Positions 37,746-49,041 of a stretch of 64,000 nt of DNA are shown piece by piece. Position 1 is the stretch's first letter. The number at the start of each line of letters is the position of its first letter. The notes below the pieces were generated by a model. That model did not search any database. It was not told the origin of the DNA and saw only the letters and a program-made list of their open reading frames with translations. Both the position numbers and the translations under genes were made by a program. This stretch comes from Talpa occidentalis. Taxonomy: Eukaryota; Chordata; Mammalia; Eulipotyphla; Talpidae. The stretch is from positions 94,448,684 through 94,512,683 of the forward strand of contig NW_026555331.1 in assembly GCF_014898055.3 (NCBI RefSeq). Reading direction: 5' to 3'.

Positions 37746-38290
37746 GGGCCTCCCTGATGGCCTATGGGTTAAGTCTCAGTGCTATCATGCTATCACCCAT
37801 CGCTGTGGTCAGAGTGCAATCCCTGGCCAGGGAACTAGCCAATATATGGCTCAGTAGATCTTTCCTGTTTTGCCCACTGCTCCCTTCAGCAGTGTATTTC
37901 ATTTTTTTTTTTTTAAAGATTTACTTATTTATTTATACAAGCACTGGGTACAGTCAGAAGCTGGGGGGCTGAGGGTGGGGTGAGAGAATTCTCCAGGGCC
38001 AGAGTGGGGAACAGAACAAGCAGATGGATGAAAATACACTGCTGAGGGGAGCAGCAGGTGCAGCAGGAGAGGTCTGTTGAGCCAAGTGGGACCCTCGCGG
38101 GCAGCCAGGGATCGAACCGGCGCTGCAGAGGCTGTGGGCAGCTTCGCAGCCCAGCGCTCAACCACTATGCCACCAGGGGAGGCCCTCAGCAGTGTATTTC
38201 AGTAAATCTGCCTGCTCAGCTCCCCACTCTGTCTCTGGTGAACCTCTCACCCCCACAACTTTGGCCTACACCCCAGTTCTAGGCAAAATA
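37746..38290 (+). mobile_element. tRNA-derived SINE, older subfamily, split by a second SINE
   Basis: The first half (37,746-37,901) starts GGGCCTCCCTGATGGCCTAT and reaches CAGCAGTGTATTTCA. The second half (38,202-38,290) resumes GTAAATCTGCCTGCTCAGCT and ends near CCCAGTTCTAGGC. The interruption is the minus-strand SINE at 37,902-38,185. The head variant matches that at 11,485. Confidence 0.95.
37902..38185 (-). mobile_element. tRNA-derived SINE, younger subfamily, nested in a SINE
   Basis: Minus-strand copy with T-rich tail, AAGCACTGGGTACAGTCAGA, B-box complement GGGATCGAACC and terminal CCAGGGGAGGCCC. The duplicated target TCAGCAGTGTATTTCA is part of the host SINE and is exact at 37,886-37,901 and 38,186-38,201. 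Confidence 0.97.
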
Positions 38291-40719
38291 GTGAAAAAGA
38301 AAACCCTACTTTCAGAATATATTTACCTAGTTGCAGCATTTCAATCGTAATGATTGAAATCCTTTGAGGCACACTCACTCCTTTGAGGCAGGCTACAAAG
38401 TTTTGTAATTATTTTGTAAATCATTGTAGTTTAAAGCCAAAGTGTTCTGTGTAGTCCCTGGCATTTGTAGTCGTTTTCATGTCTTATTTGCAAATGAAGA
38501 GCACAAGTGGCAATATATTTTTTGGTTGGTGTAATAACTATTGGTATAGGAAAGATTAACAGGAGAAAAACTAATTTAATTTTGGACATATGTGAGTTCT
38601 AAAGATGTAAGACTCAAAATGAAGTTGGGCAATTAAGGCTCATATGGCATCCTGAGCTAAGGAATAGGACACTGGCCTGGGGCTTTTGAGGGGAAGGAAG
38701 GCAACTTGCAAGAGAATAAGAGCAGATGTTTACAAATTACATATTTACTCTGCCATGAAGATAGTTTTTCAGACAGAAAAAGTTATCTTTGGTAATAGCA
38801 CTTTATCTGGTACAGGTCTGCTATCTGTATTCTTTTATAGTTAAGGTAGAAATAAAATCTTTCCTTGAGGTTGCTGGGCCTTGATTGCTTCAGCACAAAA
38901 ATCACCCACATGCCATAGTAGCACATTTTGGAGTGGCCTGTACTGTTCTCCTTCAAAAGCAAATTGGAAAAACTTTGAATTCATCTTCATTTGATTTCAT
39001 TTTCAAGTTTTAGAGCTAATGTTCCCAAAATTGTTACTCATAATGACTTCAATAAAAATTATGCTAGATAAAATGTAGAAGGTATTTTTCTTAAAATAGC
39101 TGTATAACTACATTCTACTTATGAAGATTAAGGTATTAGAAATGATCTGCTCTTAAGATAGAGTTGAAAAAAAAGAAAAAAGATAGAGTTGATTCATTAA
39201 ATATAAATCATTAAAATATAACATAAATCACAGATCTAATCCTTCACTGAAAACATAACAAACAAGTCAGGTATGATATAATCACAGTTAATTCTGATAT
39301 ATCTTATAATTTTTGAAATAGAAACATCTAATCTTGTCAGTTAAATGCTACAAAATGTGTACTTTCAGGCTTTTGGCAGTAGAATCTTTAAATTTTTAAG
39401 ATTAGTAGTTCTTTCATTGTAAATTTAGCTTAGAAACTGGTTTCATAAGAGAAGAGTGTAAATAATTTATACACAAAACACCAAATTTAACATGTGGCTG
39501 AAATATTATAAACCCTAATGCATTAATAAAGGTCTGATAGAATTAGAGCTGCATAAAAGCTAGGCTTAAATATTGTGTGATTTAGTCATTTCCTAATAAT
39601 CTGTATAATCTAAGCTTTATACAATCTACACAGTGATTTTCTCTAAACAAAGGAAATAATTAGGCTATTTTGTCAATGTTCCCTTTGTTAAAGAAAAGTA
39701 ATTGAATATGTTACTTATCTTGGTTCTGAGACTCCATTATAATTTTATTAAAATTAAAAATAAAAAATGCTATTTTCTATTATTATTCTTACTTAAAAAT
39801 ACTTATATATTTGTTGAGAGCACACAAATTTAGCTTTAAAAACACTTTTTTTCCCATCATAGACAAATGTTTTACAGATGAAAGTACCACCATAGATCAT
39901 TCCCTACAGATTTTTCTAGTGTTTTCATGATAATGGCATTGTCTTCTAAAATATAGAGTAGCATTTGAAAATGACTGAAATATTGATAGCACAAGAAATA
40001 GCTACTGTTGTTTTCATGATGTATAAAGGTCAAGACAGTGTCTGCCATATGAATTTCAGTGTGACTACATATTTATCTTTGTATTTTGAAAGTGTTACTC
40101 TGTGATTTAGGTAATAGGGCCAATTCACGTAACACTTACAAAATGACAATGATACAGATGAGAATAAAAGTCCAGAGTCATTTCAGTGCAGAATATTCAT
40201 TAAGGAAGACTTGTTAGTGGTAAATCTTGATTGTGAAACATTTTGCCCTCATTCCTGATAGTTTTGTTTATATCAAGTTCTAGATCAGCAGTTACTTATT
40301 CTTAGCACATTTAAGATACTGTCCAATGAAGAGGGTCAGAGGCACACAGTGTTGCCTGCTGGTGCATCCAAGCTTGCCTTGCTGGCCCTTGTTCATTGTT
40401 CCACTGCTGACAAACAGTGAGTTCAGCATCACCTACCACCACTACAGATACTGAGGCAACAGCCTACAGTTGTCCTGGCTCTGCCTTGCATTTCCTATCC
40501 TGCTCCCTCAGCTGAATGTGTGTGCCTTCCTGGATTCCCCTGTCAGCATTCACGCTACCATTCAAACCCATACTCAGGAGTATTGGCCTCAAAATCCTCT
40601 TTCCAGACTTTATGTCTCACTAGGGAAGTATGAGAAGCGCTGCTTTATGTTATGGGTACTTCAGAACCTCAGAGAAGCTGAATCACATTGCTGAAGGATA
40701 AACAATGAAAAATAGTCTT
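38291..40719. other. Non-coding stretch with an unnamed old repeat
   Basis: Includes the old repeat at about 38,545-38,960, listed separately. 40,320-40,680 is more GC-rich, with open frames on the plus strand (74 codons), but shows no motif I recognise. No gene is supported. Confidence 0.5.
38545..38960 (-). repeat. Unnamed old interspersed repeat
   Basis: The right end (about 38,885-38,955: CACAAAAATCACCCACATGC, AGCACATTTTGGAGTGGCCT) is the reverse complement of sequence at 43,072-43,135. Related copies lie at 43,962-44,010 and 60,070-60,120. I know similar sequence from other mammals but cannot name the family. Confidence 0.5.
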
Positions 40720-40993
40720 GGGCCTCCCTGGTGATGCAAGGGGTTAAGCACAGCACTATGAAGCTATCCACAGCCTCTGCAGCACGAGTTCGATCCCGGA
40801 CCAGCCAGGAAGCAACCCACAGGCCGCAGCAGACCTCACCTGCCTCACCCACTGCTCCCCTCAGCAGTGTATTTCAGTCAGTCTGCCTGTTCTGTTCCCC
40901 ATTCTGTCTCTGGTGAATCCTCTCAAGCCCCACACCTCTGGCCTGTACCACAGTTCTTGTATGTATAAATAAATAAGTCTTAAATAATTAAAA
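40720..40993 (+). mobile_element. tRNA-derived SINE, older subfamily
   Basis: Starts GGGCCTCCCTGGTGATGCAA, B-box-like GAGTTCGATCCC, end CACAGTTCTTGTATGTATAA, AATAAATAAGTCTT. The 13-bp duplication GAAAAATAGTCTT (40,707-40,719) recurs at 40,994-41,006 with one mismatch. Confidence 0.96.
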
Positions 40994-42071
40994 GAAAAAT
41001 AATCTTTATAGAGAAAGCCACACATTTGTGGGCAAAATTCTTTTTAAAAAGTTTAATAACAAAACCTAGCCTTGAAAAATAGCAATGGATGTCCCACTCA
41101 TGACTTATGCTTATAAAATAATCTGACTTTTCAAATTTTATTTCTTTCCCATACATTGGTCTTATAATAGAGTCATAATAGCAATATTGCTATAGGTAAT
41201 AGTTCTGTGCCAACGAGTCTGTCCTATATGTCCCTCTGAGAATACAGGTTCAAGAGCAAAGGATAGCTATAATAAAGTGGGCCCATTCATAAGGCAACAT
41301 TTCCCAGCCTGCTGTGCTTATAAAACTCTAGCATGAAATTGATTTGCCTTTATTTGTTTCCTGCCTCTGAATTAAAGCTTAATCTTCTTCCTGGAGGGAA
41401 CTAAATTGTATAGTACATCCAAGACATAAAACAGTAGTTTAATTGATGTGGATTCCTTAAGAAACACTGAAGATTTTTAAAAAATCAAGTATACAAGTAA
41501 ATGCAGTATTTTATTTGATCTCAAAAATACACAAAACTTCTGAACAAAGGAAAATACAGATGACTTAATATTGCTTTTTGTGTGTGTGAAGCTAGTCTCC
41601 TAAGCAACTTACTCTACATATGTCTTATCTCTCTTGTTAGATGTTTTCTTGGTTATGTTTTCTTTTAATTATATTCCAAATATTACTGTAAAAATAGGTA
41701 CCTCAAAAGAACCTATGTTATAATTAAAGAAAAAAAAAACCCTTGAGATTTGAAATGTATTTCTGGTTATTTGTCATGGAAGCAGGGAAATGAAATACTG
41801 CTATTTGTGATGTGTCAAAGTTTATAAATTTTGGTTAAAATAGACTTTTCAAAATATTTCAAGTTTTAATTATGAAAAAAAAAAAAAGAGTCTAAGCTCT
41901 AAAGAAGAGCTAGGAGACAGTACAGATTAATTGCTTTGTTTTCATGTCTCCTGCTGAGATACCGCTTTTCTGTTTCTTCTCCTTGCATGCTTCCAGGGTT
42001 TGTTTCCAGGACTTGAAAAGAACAGAGGGTTAGACATGTTCCCTATGCTCATCTTCATTTAGACTACATTA

Positions 42072-42096
42072 ACACACACACACACACACACACACA
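42072..42096. repeat. (AC)n microsatellite
   Basis: About 12 uninterrupted AC units. Confidence 0.97.
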
Positions 42097-42389
42097 TATA
42101 TCTTTGCCTTTCCTAGGGAACTTAGGAACCAGGTAGAAGCAAAAAGCTTTACAGGAGTGAGTACAATATATATAGTAGTGATGACTGGCACCAATCTGAA
42201 AAATCTAAGAACTATTGCCTTCCAACTGTCTTAATTTTGACATGCTGCATTTTGGGGCCAAAAAACACTTTTAGAGATTTTCAGTTGACCCAACTTTAGG
42301 TTTTTCATGGTACAACATTTATCACTTTGTTAATTTGGAAATTTTCAGAAAAAATACTGCAAAGAAGATTGTCAGGGAGGAAAAGTGAT

Positions 42390-43170
42390 TTGACCTTTAT
42401 CCCTCTACACTCTTAGCTGAGATCCAGATTAATAAGAGAAAAATAAACAAATTTAGTAACATGTTTACCGACTATCTACATGGGAGTTACCCAAGAAAAT
42501 TGAGTAACTCCCTAAAATAACTCAAGCCATCACTATAAATACCATTTCCAGATTAAAAACAAAACATGTTGGGGATGAAGGAAGTCAGTTATGGAAGATT
42601 ACTGGGAAAAGCACAGTGAACAAGGTTATGGTTGTTAGGCAGATTTAAGTCCTTGCTTTTTCCATTAGACACTTCATTGTTCTCTTCATGGTACAGAGAG
42701 AAAGACACCATTACAAATGGAGATTTCCCTTATAACTGTTATTATTACTTACAAAATGGTAACTTTTATTGGGGTTTCATAGTTTCTCCTATATCAGCAA
42801 AAACAATCAGCCTGAAATTATTAAGACACATATTTTGGAATGTTGTATTTTGCTCCCTTTGCATCCTATAAATTATATTTTGTACAAAGAATGCTGAAAA
42901 TGCATAAAAAGCTATAGAAGGCAATGTATATTCAAGTAGCATTTAATTGTTTTTTCTTGTATAAAATTGCAAAGAACTTTGTAGATATAAAAATTTAATT
43001 GTTGCTCATTACTATATCACGTTCATTGAAAATAGTGCTGATATATTGAAGGATAGACCTCCTCAAGATGTTCAGAACAGGCCTTCCTAAGATGTGTCAC
43101 TTTGGCATGTGGATTATTTTGAGCTGAGGTCAATCACAGACCTTTAAGATCATGAAAAAATTCAACCATT
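42390..43170 (+). repeat. Unnamed old interspersed repeat
   Basis: Blocks GATCCAGATTAATAAGAGAA, CATGGGAGTTACCCAAGAAA, TTACTGGGAAAAGCACAGTG, TTTTATTGGGGTTTCATAGT and GTGTCACTTTGGCATGTGGA run through this segment. The last block also occurs, reversed or direct, at 38,885-38,955 and 43,962-44,010. The 79-codon frame at 42,632 lies inside it. Family not named. Confidence 0.5.
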
Positions 43171-43352
43171 ACCTTAACTACCTCAAAAAATAAAAATTGG
43201 GGCTCTTACCCAGAATAAAGGGTAGTACTCCAAATAACTTTTTTTTTTTTTAATCGAAGAAACACCTTTATGGTAGAGCAAACATCTAATTATAGAGCAT
43301 CTGTTCTTCATCATATGAATCCCCTGCTTCTTTCCTTGAAGCTCCAAATCTT

Positions 43353-43660
43353 TTTTTTTTTTTTTTTTATAGAGGCATGTTAATTAATTCATTTATTTGT
43401 TTGTTTTGTTTTTACACATGCACTGGGTACAGTCAGAAGCGTGGGAGGCTGAGAGAATTCACCAGAGCCAGAGCAGGGAGCAGAACAGGCAGAAGGACCG
43501 AAGTACACTGCTGAGGGGAGCAGCGGTTGGCAGGAGAGGTCTGCGCGCCATGGGGACCCTCCTCCGGTGGCCGGGGAGCAGCCGGGGATCGAACCGCGCC
43601 GTAGAGGCCGCGGGCAGGTTCGCAACCCAGCGCTCAACCGCTGCGCCACCGGGGAGGCCC
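43353..43660 (-). mobile_element. tRNA-derived SINE, younger subfamily, recent, with extra 3' sequence
   Basis: Minus-strand copy ending GCCACCGGGGAGGCCC, B-box complement GGGATCGAACC intact, and many CpGs kept. The 15-bp duplication GAAGCTCCAAATCTT is exact at 43,338-43,352 and 43,661-43,675. Between the T-run (A-tail) and the ATTTATTTG tail there are about 22 unique bases (43,369-43,390). They look like a small piece of source-locus flank carried with the transcript. Confidence 0.97.
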
Positions 43661-46600
43661 GAAGCTCCAAATCTTAATACCATTCTTTATTTTAGGATGT
43701 TAACCCTCATTTTGCCTCACTGTCTTTGAAATCCATATATATGTAGATTTTTCATAAGTATGTAATTAAATTAGTTCTTTTCTCCTATTAATCCTTCTGG
43801 GGTTAATTTGATTGCTCAATCAGTTCAAGAAGAACCCAGAGAATAGAGGGAAATTTCTCTTCCTAACAGTATCAATTTATGAAGTCAGATTTTCTCTTAG
43901 AACATGTTTACCAACCAACTTGTTAGAGGTAGAAATATTAAAAATATTATCATGTACTGAAGGGGAGCAGGATAGGCCACCCCAAAATGTGTCACTTTGG
44001 TACATGTTTTTTTTTTTTTTTTCATTTACCCAAGATTCTCTACTGTGAATTGGGTTACATTCACAGATATGAAGACACCATACATTCATTAGTATGATGG
44101 AGATTTTCTGATGATGCTGCCTGTTCACATTTTCAAAACAATAAAATACTAAATTAATAAGCAAACATTACTGTGTATAAATTGTCTTTTAACATTGGAC
44201 CTGGTGCTGTGGAGGATGCAAATAGAAAGTCATGCCATTTACATAAAACATCATTTTTCAATAACAATCTCCTACAGGTGAACAGTAGTAGCCATTCAGT
44301 AATTCTTTAAAAATGTTCAAAGGGAGATGGTTTTAAGAATACAAATGCCTCTAATTTGGGGGGACAGTCACATCACACAATAATTTACCTTCTGAGAATT
44401 TATTATACAGTATTTGGACTTGAAAGTATTTCCAAGTGGTTTGAATGGACTTTTCAAAAATGATTTCTCCTATATAAGACAGGATAATTGTATGGTATAT
44501 ATCAATCAGTATTTTTAGTTACAAGTTAACATAAATCAGCTCTGTCTGATAAAGCAGAATTTATCAGAGGATATTGAATAATACATGCATCACAACAAGA
44601 ACTGAAAACATTACAGATGACATATCGATGAATGATGCTTAAAATTGATCTAGAAAAGACACTGTCTCTACCTGAAGGCATTACAAGCTGTAGTTCCCAC
44701 AGTCAAAAAAAGGCTGCTGTGTTACATGTGTCAACACAGCCTTCAGGAACACAGTTTCCCAGTATCTATTGCTCCATCAAAGAGAATTCTATAGTTTCTG
44801 CTTCTTTACATCACTAACATCTAACTCACAGGCTGGCAGAGAAAGGGATGCAGAGCTGTGCCCTATGAGCAAGAGAAGCCAGAAAAGAATGAATATGGCA
44901 TTTTCAGCTTCATAGGCAGAGGAAGGTTCTGCTCCCTTAATTATTCAAGTTGTAGAGAACATCCTTGTCATCTAAAGGAGGTCAATATTCTGAGCAGCCA
45001 AAGAGTGCCAGAACTATTTACTGCACTAGGTTTATCAAGGGTCAGTACAATTAATGTCAGCGCTTTTCCTCTATGTGTTATTTTTTTTTTCTTTTTCCTC
45101 TTTCAAGTGTCTTTCTACTATAGTGATTTACAATGAGTACAGCCAATAAAGTTCCTATCCCAATATAAGATGCTGGGTAGAAAATATTTTTGTTTCATAT
45201 GTTTTACTGTTTTTCAGCACAACAAAAATATCATTAGAAGAAGTGAAATGCATATAGAGGAAACAAGCTTAACTGAAGTTCTTTTCAAAATGAACATAAA
45301 TGTGTAGCTCACAGTTATTTCAAGGATGTGCAGAATCCCTTTGGCAAGTCTTTGAATTACAGAGGATAAGCTGCTTCCTAAGGAAAAAAAAAAGATGTAT
45401 GCCCCATTTTCCTTGATTTCTAAGGGAAAAAAAATTAAAAAATCTTTTCCCAAAGTAAGAAAAATTGGAGTTGTGGGAAATAGCCATTTCAAATGACATG
45501 TACAGGAAATGGTGACTATAATTAGTGATTCAAAAGGAAAGAGAGTGATGACTACCAGGAATCTGGAAGTGCTTGCATAAGCAAGTACAGAGAAGGACAT
45601 ATTCATATGAAGGAAAAAAAAAATTCTCTGTCCTCTGAGTTTCCCTTTACAAGACAAAGGAGAGGGAGAGGTGTAGGAAGACACATCACTGTCCTAGAGA
45701 GACTGGAAGATCTCAGACAAAAAGATTCCCCATTCTGCCCTTATTATTATGCAAATGTTGGTTGTTTTCATTTGTATTCTTAAAGTCTTTACTTGGCCAT
45801 GCAATGTTCTAGGAATCTGCATTTTCTCCAGCAACAGAAAGAATTTGAAGACAAACTGTTCCTTCTCACTCCTCTCTCCCCAACCCCCTACCTAAGATAA
45901 ACAGGCAAACATGCCCTAGGCCCTGGAGGCCAACAAAAACTTTGTCAGAAGAGCCACGAACATGCTGATGCCACAAGTGAGAATTTAGAATTATTTATTT
46001 ATTTTGTAATGTTTTACTCCTAATTATTACTGAAGTATATAGAAAAATCGAAATAGCCAGAACTATCAGGAAATGATTTGGACATTGTGTGACATCATAT
46101 ACAAAGTAATAAAAAAATTTAGGAAAACTCAGGATTAAATCTTGAATCATGTTTCTGCTGTGACTCACTGTGTAACTAGAGACCAAATTACCTCAGCTTC
46201 CGTGCCTCATCTTAAAAGAAGAATGACATTTTCCTCTCGGGAGAGGTAATATATTAAAAAAAAAAAAAATAGTTTGTAGATTTAAAAATAGTTGAGTGAG
46301 ACACAGAGAAAAAAGGACATGGAGTTGAAACCTTAGTACTTCTCAGGTATGGGAAATAATGTAGTTTATTTATGTTCTACGATGAATTTATTTTCCTAAG
46401 TCCTTTCCCAAATGAGCATAGAGGTGATGAAGCAACAGAAGAGAGGGTGGGGGGAGGGGACAAGGAACCACACATGCATGAGGCAGGGCAGAGGGGGTGA
46501 GCCATCTAAGGGGACCTATGGACCTTTATATTTTAAACCAATTGCTTTGGATGAAAAAGTCATTGTCAGAAAAATACTCTGTTTTTCAGACCTTATACTT

Positions 46601-47599
46601 TCATTTTACCCTTTTCTCCAAGCTGGTACTGAGGCAACTTAGGGTGGCAGGAGAGCAAGAAGGAGGACTCAGATTCATGTAACTTCTGCAAATAATCTTT
46701 GCTGCCAGCATTTCCATCTCCCAAAGGCAATTCTTCTCGTCTTAATTGTTGGGGACACAGCCTGCACCCAGTGCTGAGGTCTACAGTATCCATCCCTTTT
46801 CCAGTGGTAAAGGCCCTGAAAATTGCTGGGCTTTTCTTCTGAAACTGACACCTATAATATTCCTTTATCTTTTTCATCCTACATATTTCTATACCAGGAA
46901 ATACATGAACTTTTGTTTCCTGCATGTCATCCACCAAAAACTAGTGCTTGACAAATTTATCCACCCAATGTCCTGGCCGATGCTGGACTACAATGCCAAG
47001 TTTCCCTAGAGAAGTACAGCTAAATGAAGAACCCCTTTTCACACATATAAATATTTCCCCAGTATCCCCTCCCCCCACGCATACTTGGATTGATCTGGGG
47101 ACAGAGAAAAGTAAGAAATTTAATATGTGCCTCTGACTTGCTAGTACTGTCACACATGTATCTTCTCATTGGCAGGATTTTGCTTATGCCAAATTCTTAG
47201 TTTTCCCAACCCATGACTTATAGCTAATCTTGATAGTATAATTTGGCAGTCCTGTTCCTGATACAAAACATTTAAAATACAAAAGTAAATATGCAATGAT
47301 TTAATATCTGAAAAAATATATAGTTAATCAGACCTACGTGTTAATTTTCTGGGTATCTATTTGACTACCATTTGTCTATCTATGCTTTCATCCATCAATC
47401 TATTCATTTATCTTCCTATAAACTAACATACCTAAATACACACTTGGGAATATCAAAGCATGAAAATATTTTAACTTACCTGAAACTCCATAAACAATCA
47501 AAAACTCTCCATAAAAATAAACAAAAATTCTCAGTGATGCAAACTTAGTCATAATTATATACTATAGTTCATTCAGAAATGTTTACTGGTCATCTACTG
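43661..47599. other. Non-coding stretch, mixed composition
   Basis: Contains a short copy of the unnamed repeat (about 43,962-44,010), T-runs near 44,008 and 45,080, and a probable MIR (46,130-46,250). A 156-codon minus-strand frame (45,214-45,684) is Phe/Ser/Leu-rich with no recognisable domain and is likely chance. 46,410-46,820 is purine/GC-richer, without a clear feature. Confidence 0.45.
46130..46250 (+). repeat. Probable MIR remnant
   Basis: TTAAATCTTGAATCATGTTT, CTGTGACTCACTGTGTAACT, AAATTACCTCAGCTTCCGTG and CCTCATCTTAAAAG follow the MIR core order. Confidence 0.5.
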
Positions 47600-47980
47600 T
47601 GATGGCTAATTTTGTGTCAAATTGCTTAGACCATTTAACCCAGATGTTTGGTTAAACATTGGTGCAGATATTACTGTGAAGGAGTTTTATACGTGAAGCA
47701 GACTTTGAATAATGCAGATTACTATGCTTAAAAATGTCTTACTCAATCAGTTGGAAGGTCAAAAGAGAAAAACAAACAACTGTTATTTCCTGAGGAAGAG
47801 GAAGCTCTGCTTACAGATTGTCTTTGAATTTCAGCAGCAAAATCTCTGGGTTCTTCTCAGAATGGTTGAGCAATCAAATTAAAATTGGTTAGGTTGATAG
47901 ATACAATTACATATATAAGGAAAATCAGCATGGATATAGATTCTGAAGTTTATGGGACAAAATTAAGAGAGATATATATC
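47600..47980 (+). repeat. Old interspersed repeat, same family as 23,250-23,628
   Basis: Starts TGATGGCTAATTTTGTGTCA and continues CCCAGATGTTTGGTTAAACA, CTGTGAAGGAGTTTTATACG, CTTTGAATAATGCAGATTAC and CAATCAGTTGGAAGGTCAAA. This is the well-known complementary form of the repeat at 23,250. Family name uncertain. A (GT)n array follows directly. Confidence 0.7.
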
Positions 47981-47986
47981 ACATAT

Positions 47987-47988
<2 letters not shown>

Positions 47989-48022
<34 letters not shown>
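47989..48022. repeat. (GT)n microsatellite
   Basis: About 17 uninterrupted GT units after the old repeat, about 45 bp before the retroviral insertion. Confidence 0.98.
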
Positions 48023-48024
<2 letters not shown>

Positions 48025-48068
48025 CCTTAACTGAGAAAAGGGATGGAGGGACCTAAGGCATCAAGGAT

Positions 48069-48295
48069 TGCTGCACCTCCCCCTGCAGTGACCCTTAGGG
48101 CTAATGGCTTGCGCCACGGTCCCTAGGTCCGGCTGGGCAACCAGCGCGCAGGCGGAGAACAGCAAAACCCCCTGAAGATATACTTGCTGCACCTCCTCCT
48201 GCAGTGACCTCTAGGAATCCCTAGGTCCGGCTGGGCAACCAGCGCGCAGGAGGAGAACAGCAAAAAACCGCCTGAAGACATAGATAAGACGGAAA
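48069..48295 (+). repeat. Tandem duplication at the start of U3
   Basis: Two units each start TGCTGCACCTCC and share CCCTAGGTCCGGCTGGGCAA, CCAGCGCGCAGG and GGAGAACAGCAAAA. Unit 1 has about 20 extra bases (around 48,100-48,120) absent from unit 2. Duplications in U3 often alter enhancer content; here the effect is unknown. Confidence 0.9.
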
Positions 48296-48814
48296 CCTGT
48301 TGAAAGATAACGACCACCAGAAGCCACTACAGGAATGCTGTTCGCTCGGAAACTTATCTCACCTTCTCTAGACCCACAAACTTTATTCTAATACAACTGT
48401 CTCTCTAAAATCTTTTCTCTTTCTCTGTTTAAAAGGTCATTGGTTTGCCGATTAAAAAAGAACATACGAAATCTAATAACTAGGCTGATTCAAATGAAAC
48501 GTTACTAAACTCTGTGTATTAATTGAACTGCTAGCTTAATAATTTCTCCGTTGTATACTTAGCCTAGTTTGTATTAATCTAAATGATAAAAATATTACAT
48601 TGTGAAAAGTAAAATTCACCTGTGTTAATTAATAGTAATAGTGAGTAGTTAAAACAAAAAGTAATCATATAAAACAAAAAGAAAAATTAATAGCCTAACT
48701 ACTTAGGAATGTGCCTGGGTCCAGATGTAAATCACTGCCCTGTCAATGATAAGCTAAACCTATAAGCAAGCTGATTTCTTCACTGATGTTCGCCATTCCT
48801 ATGCCTTTAGAAAA

Positions 48815-48845
48815 CATATATATACTGGTCACCAACTCAAATAAA
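48815..48845 (+). promoter_or_regulatory. LTR TATA box and overlapping poly(A) signal region
   Basis: CATATATATAC at about 48,815-48,825 sits 15 bp before AATAAA at 48,840-48,845. This close TATA-AATAAA arrangement matches LTRs where the poly(A) signal lies at the U3/R boundary. Assignment of the start site is inference. Confidence 0.7.
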
Positions 48846-48975
48846 AACACACTCAGATTTTCACTCTTGAAGTGTGTCTGTTTGTCATTTCTTTAACCGA
48901 ATCCCTGACCACCCTGCGCAGTCTCTCAACCCTGAGACGGCCTCATCGTCTACTGCTGTGCTGGTCCGCGGCAGG

Positions 48976-48994
48976 TGGCGCCTGAACGTGGGGC
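48976..48994 (+). other. Primer binding site, lysine tRNA (Lys1,2 type)
   Basis: TGGCGCCTGAACGTGGGGC lies two bases after the LTR. It resembles the complement of the 3' end of tRNA-Lys1,2 except for a one-base change/insertion in the middle. Lysine-tRNA priming defines the ERVK/betaretroviral group. Confidence 0.88.
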
Positions 48995-49032
48995 CCGAAT
49001 TCAAATATTGCTGAGTTTTTCCACCCAAAGGA

Positions 49033-49041
49033 GAGGTGAGT
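49033..49041 (+). promoter_or_regulatory. Probable retroviral major splice donor
   Basis: GAG/GTGAGTAA in the leader (GT at 49,036-49,037), about 40 bp after the primer site, fits the donor consensus and the usual position of the donor for subgenomic mRNA. In the deleted provirus it has no viral acceptor, but it could splice to host acceptors. Confidence 0.6.

Larger units (their letters stand above)
40994..43352. other. AT-rich non-coding stretch with microsatellite and old repeat
   Basis: Holds the (AC)n array at 42,072 and an unnamed repeat (42,390-43,170), both listed. An A-run occurs near 41,875 and a T-run near 43,241. No gene is recognised. Confidence 0.5.
48069..48973 (+). repeat. 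5' LTR of the endogenous retrovirus (U3-R-U5)
   Basis: Bounded by TG at 48,069 and CGGCA at 48,973, two bases before the primer site. The U3 start carries a tandem duplication (about 48,069-48,184 and 48,185-48,295). A TATA-type CATATATATAC lies at about 48,815 and the AATAAA signal is at 48,840-48,845. R therefore probably begins shortly after and U5 ends with the 40 bp (48,934-48,973) repeated at the 3' end. Both promoter and poly(A) signals look undamaged. Confidence 0.92.

Noticed and set aside
45214..45684. 156-codon minus-strand open frame, longest after the gag relic
   Set aside because: Rich in Phe, Ser, Leu and Ile as expected from A/T-run DNA on the complementary strand; no domain, signal or promoter context; no start context or splice signals that convince.
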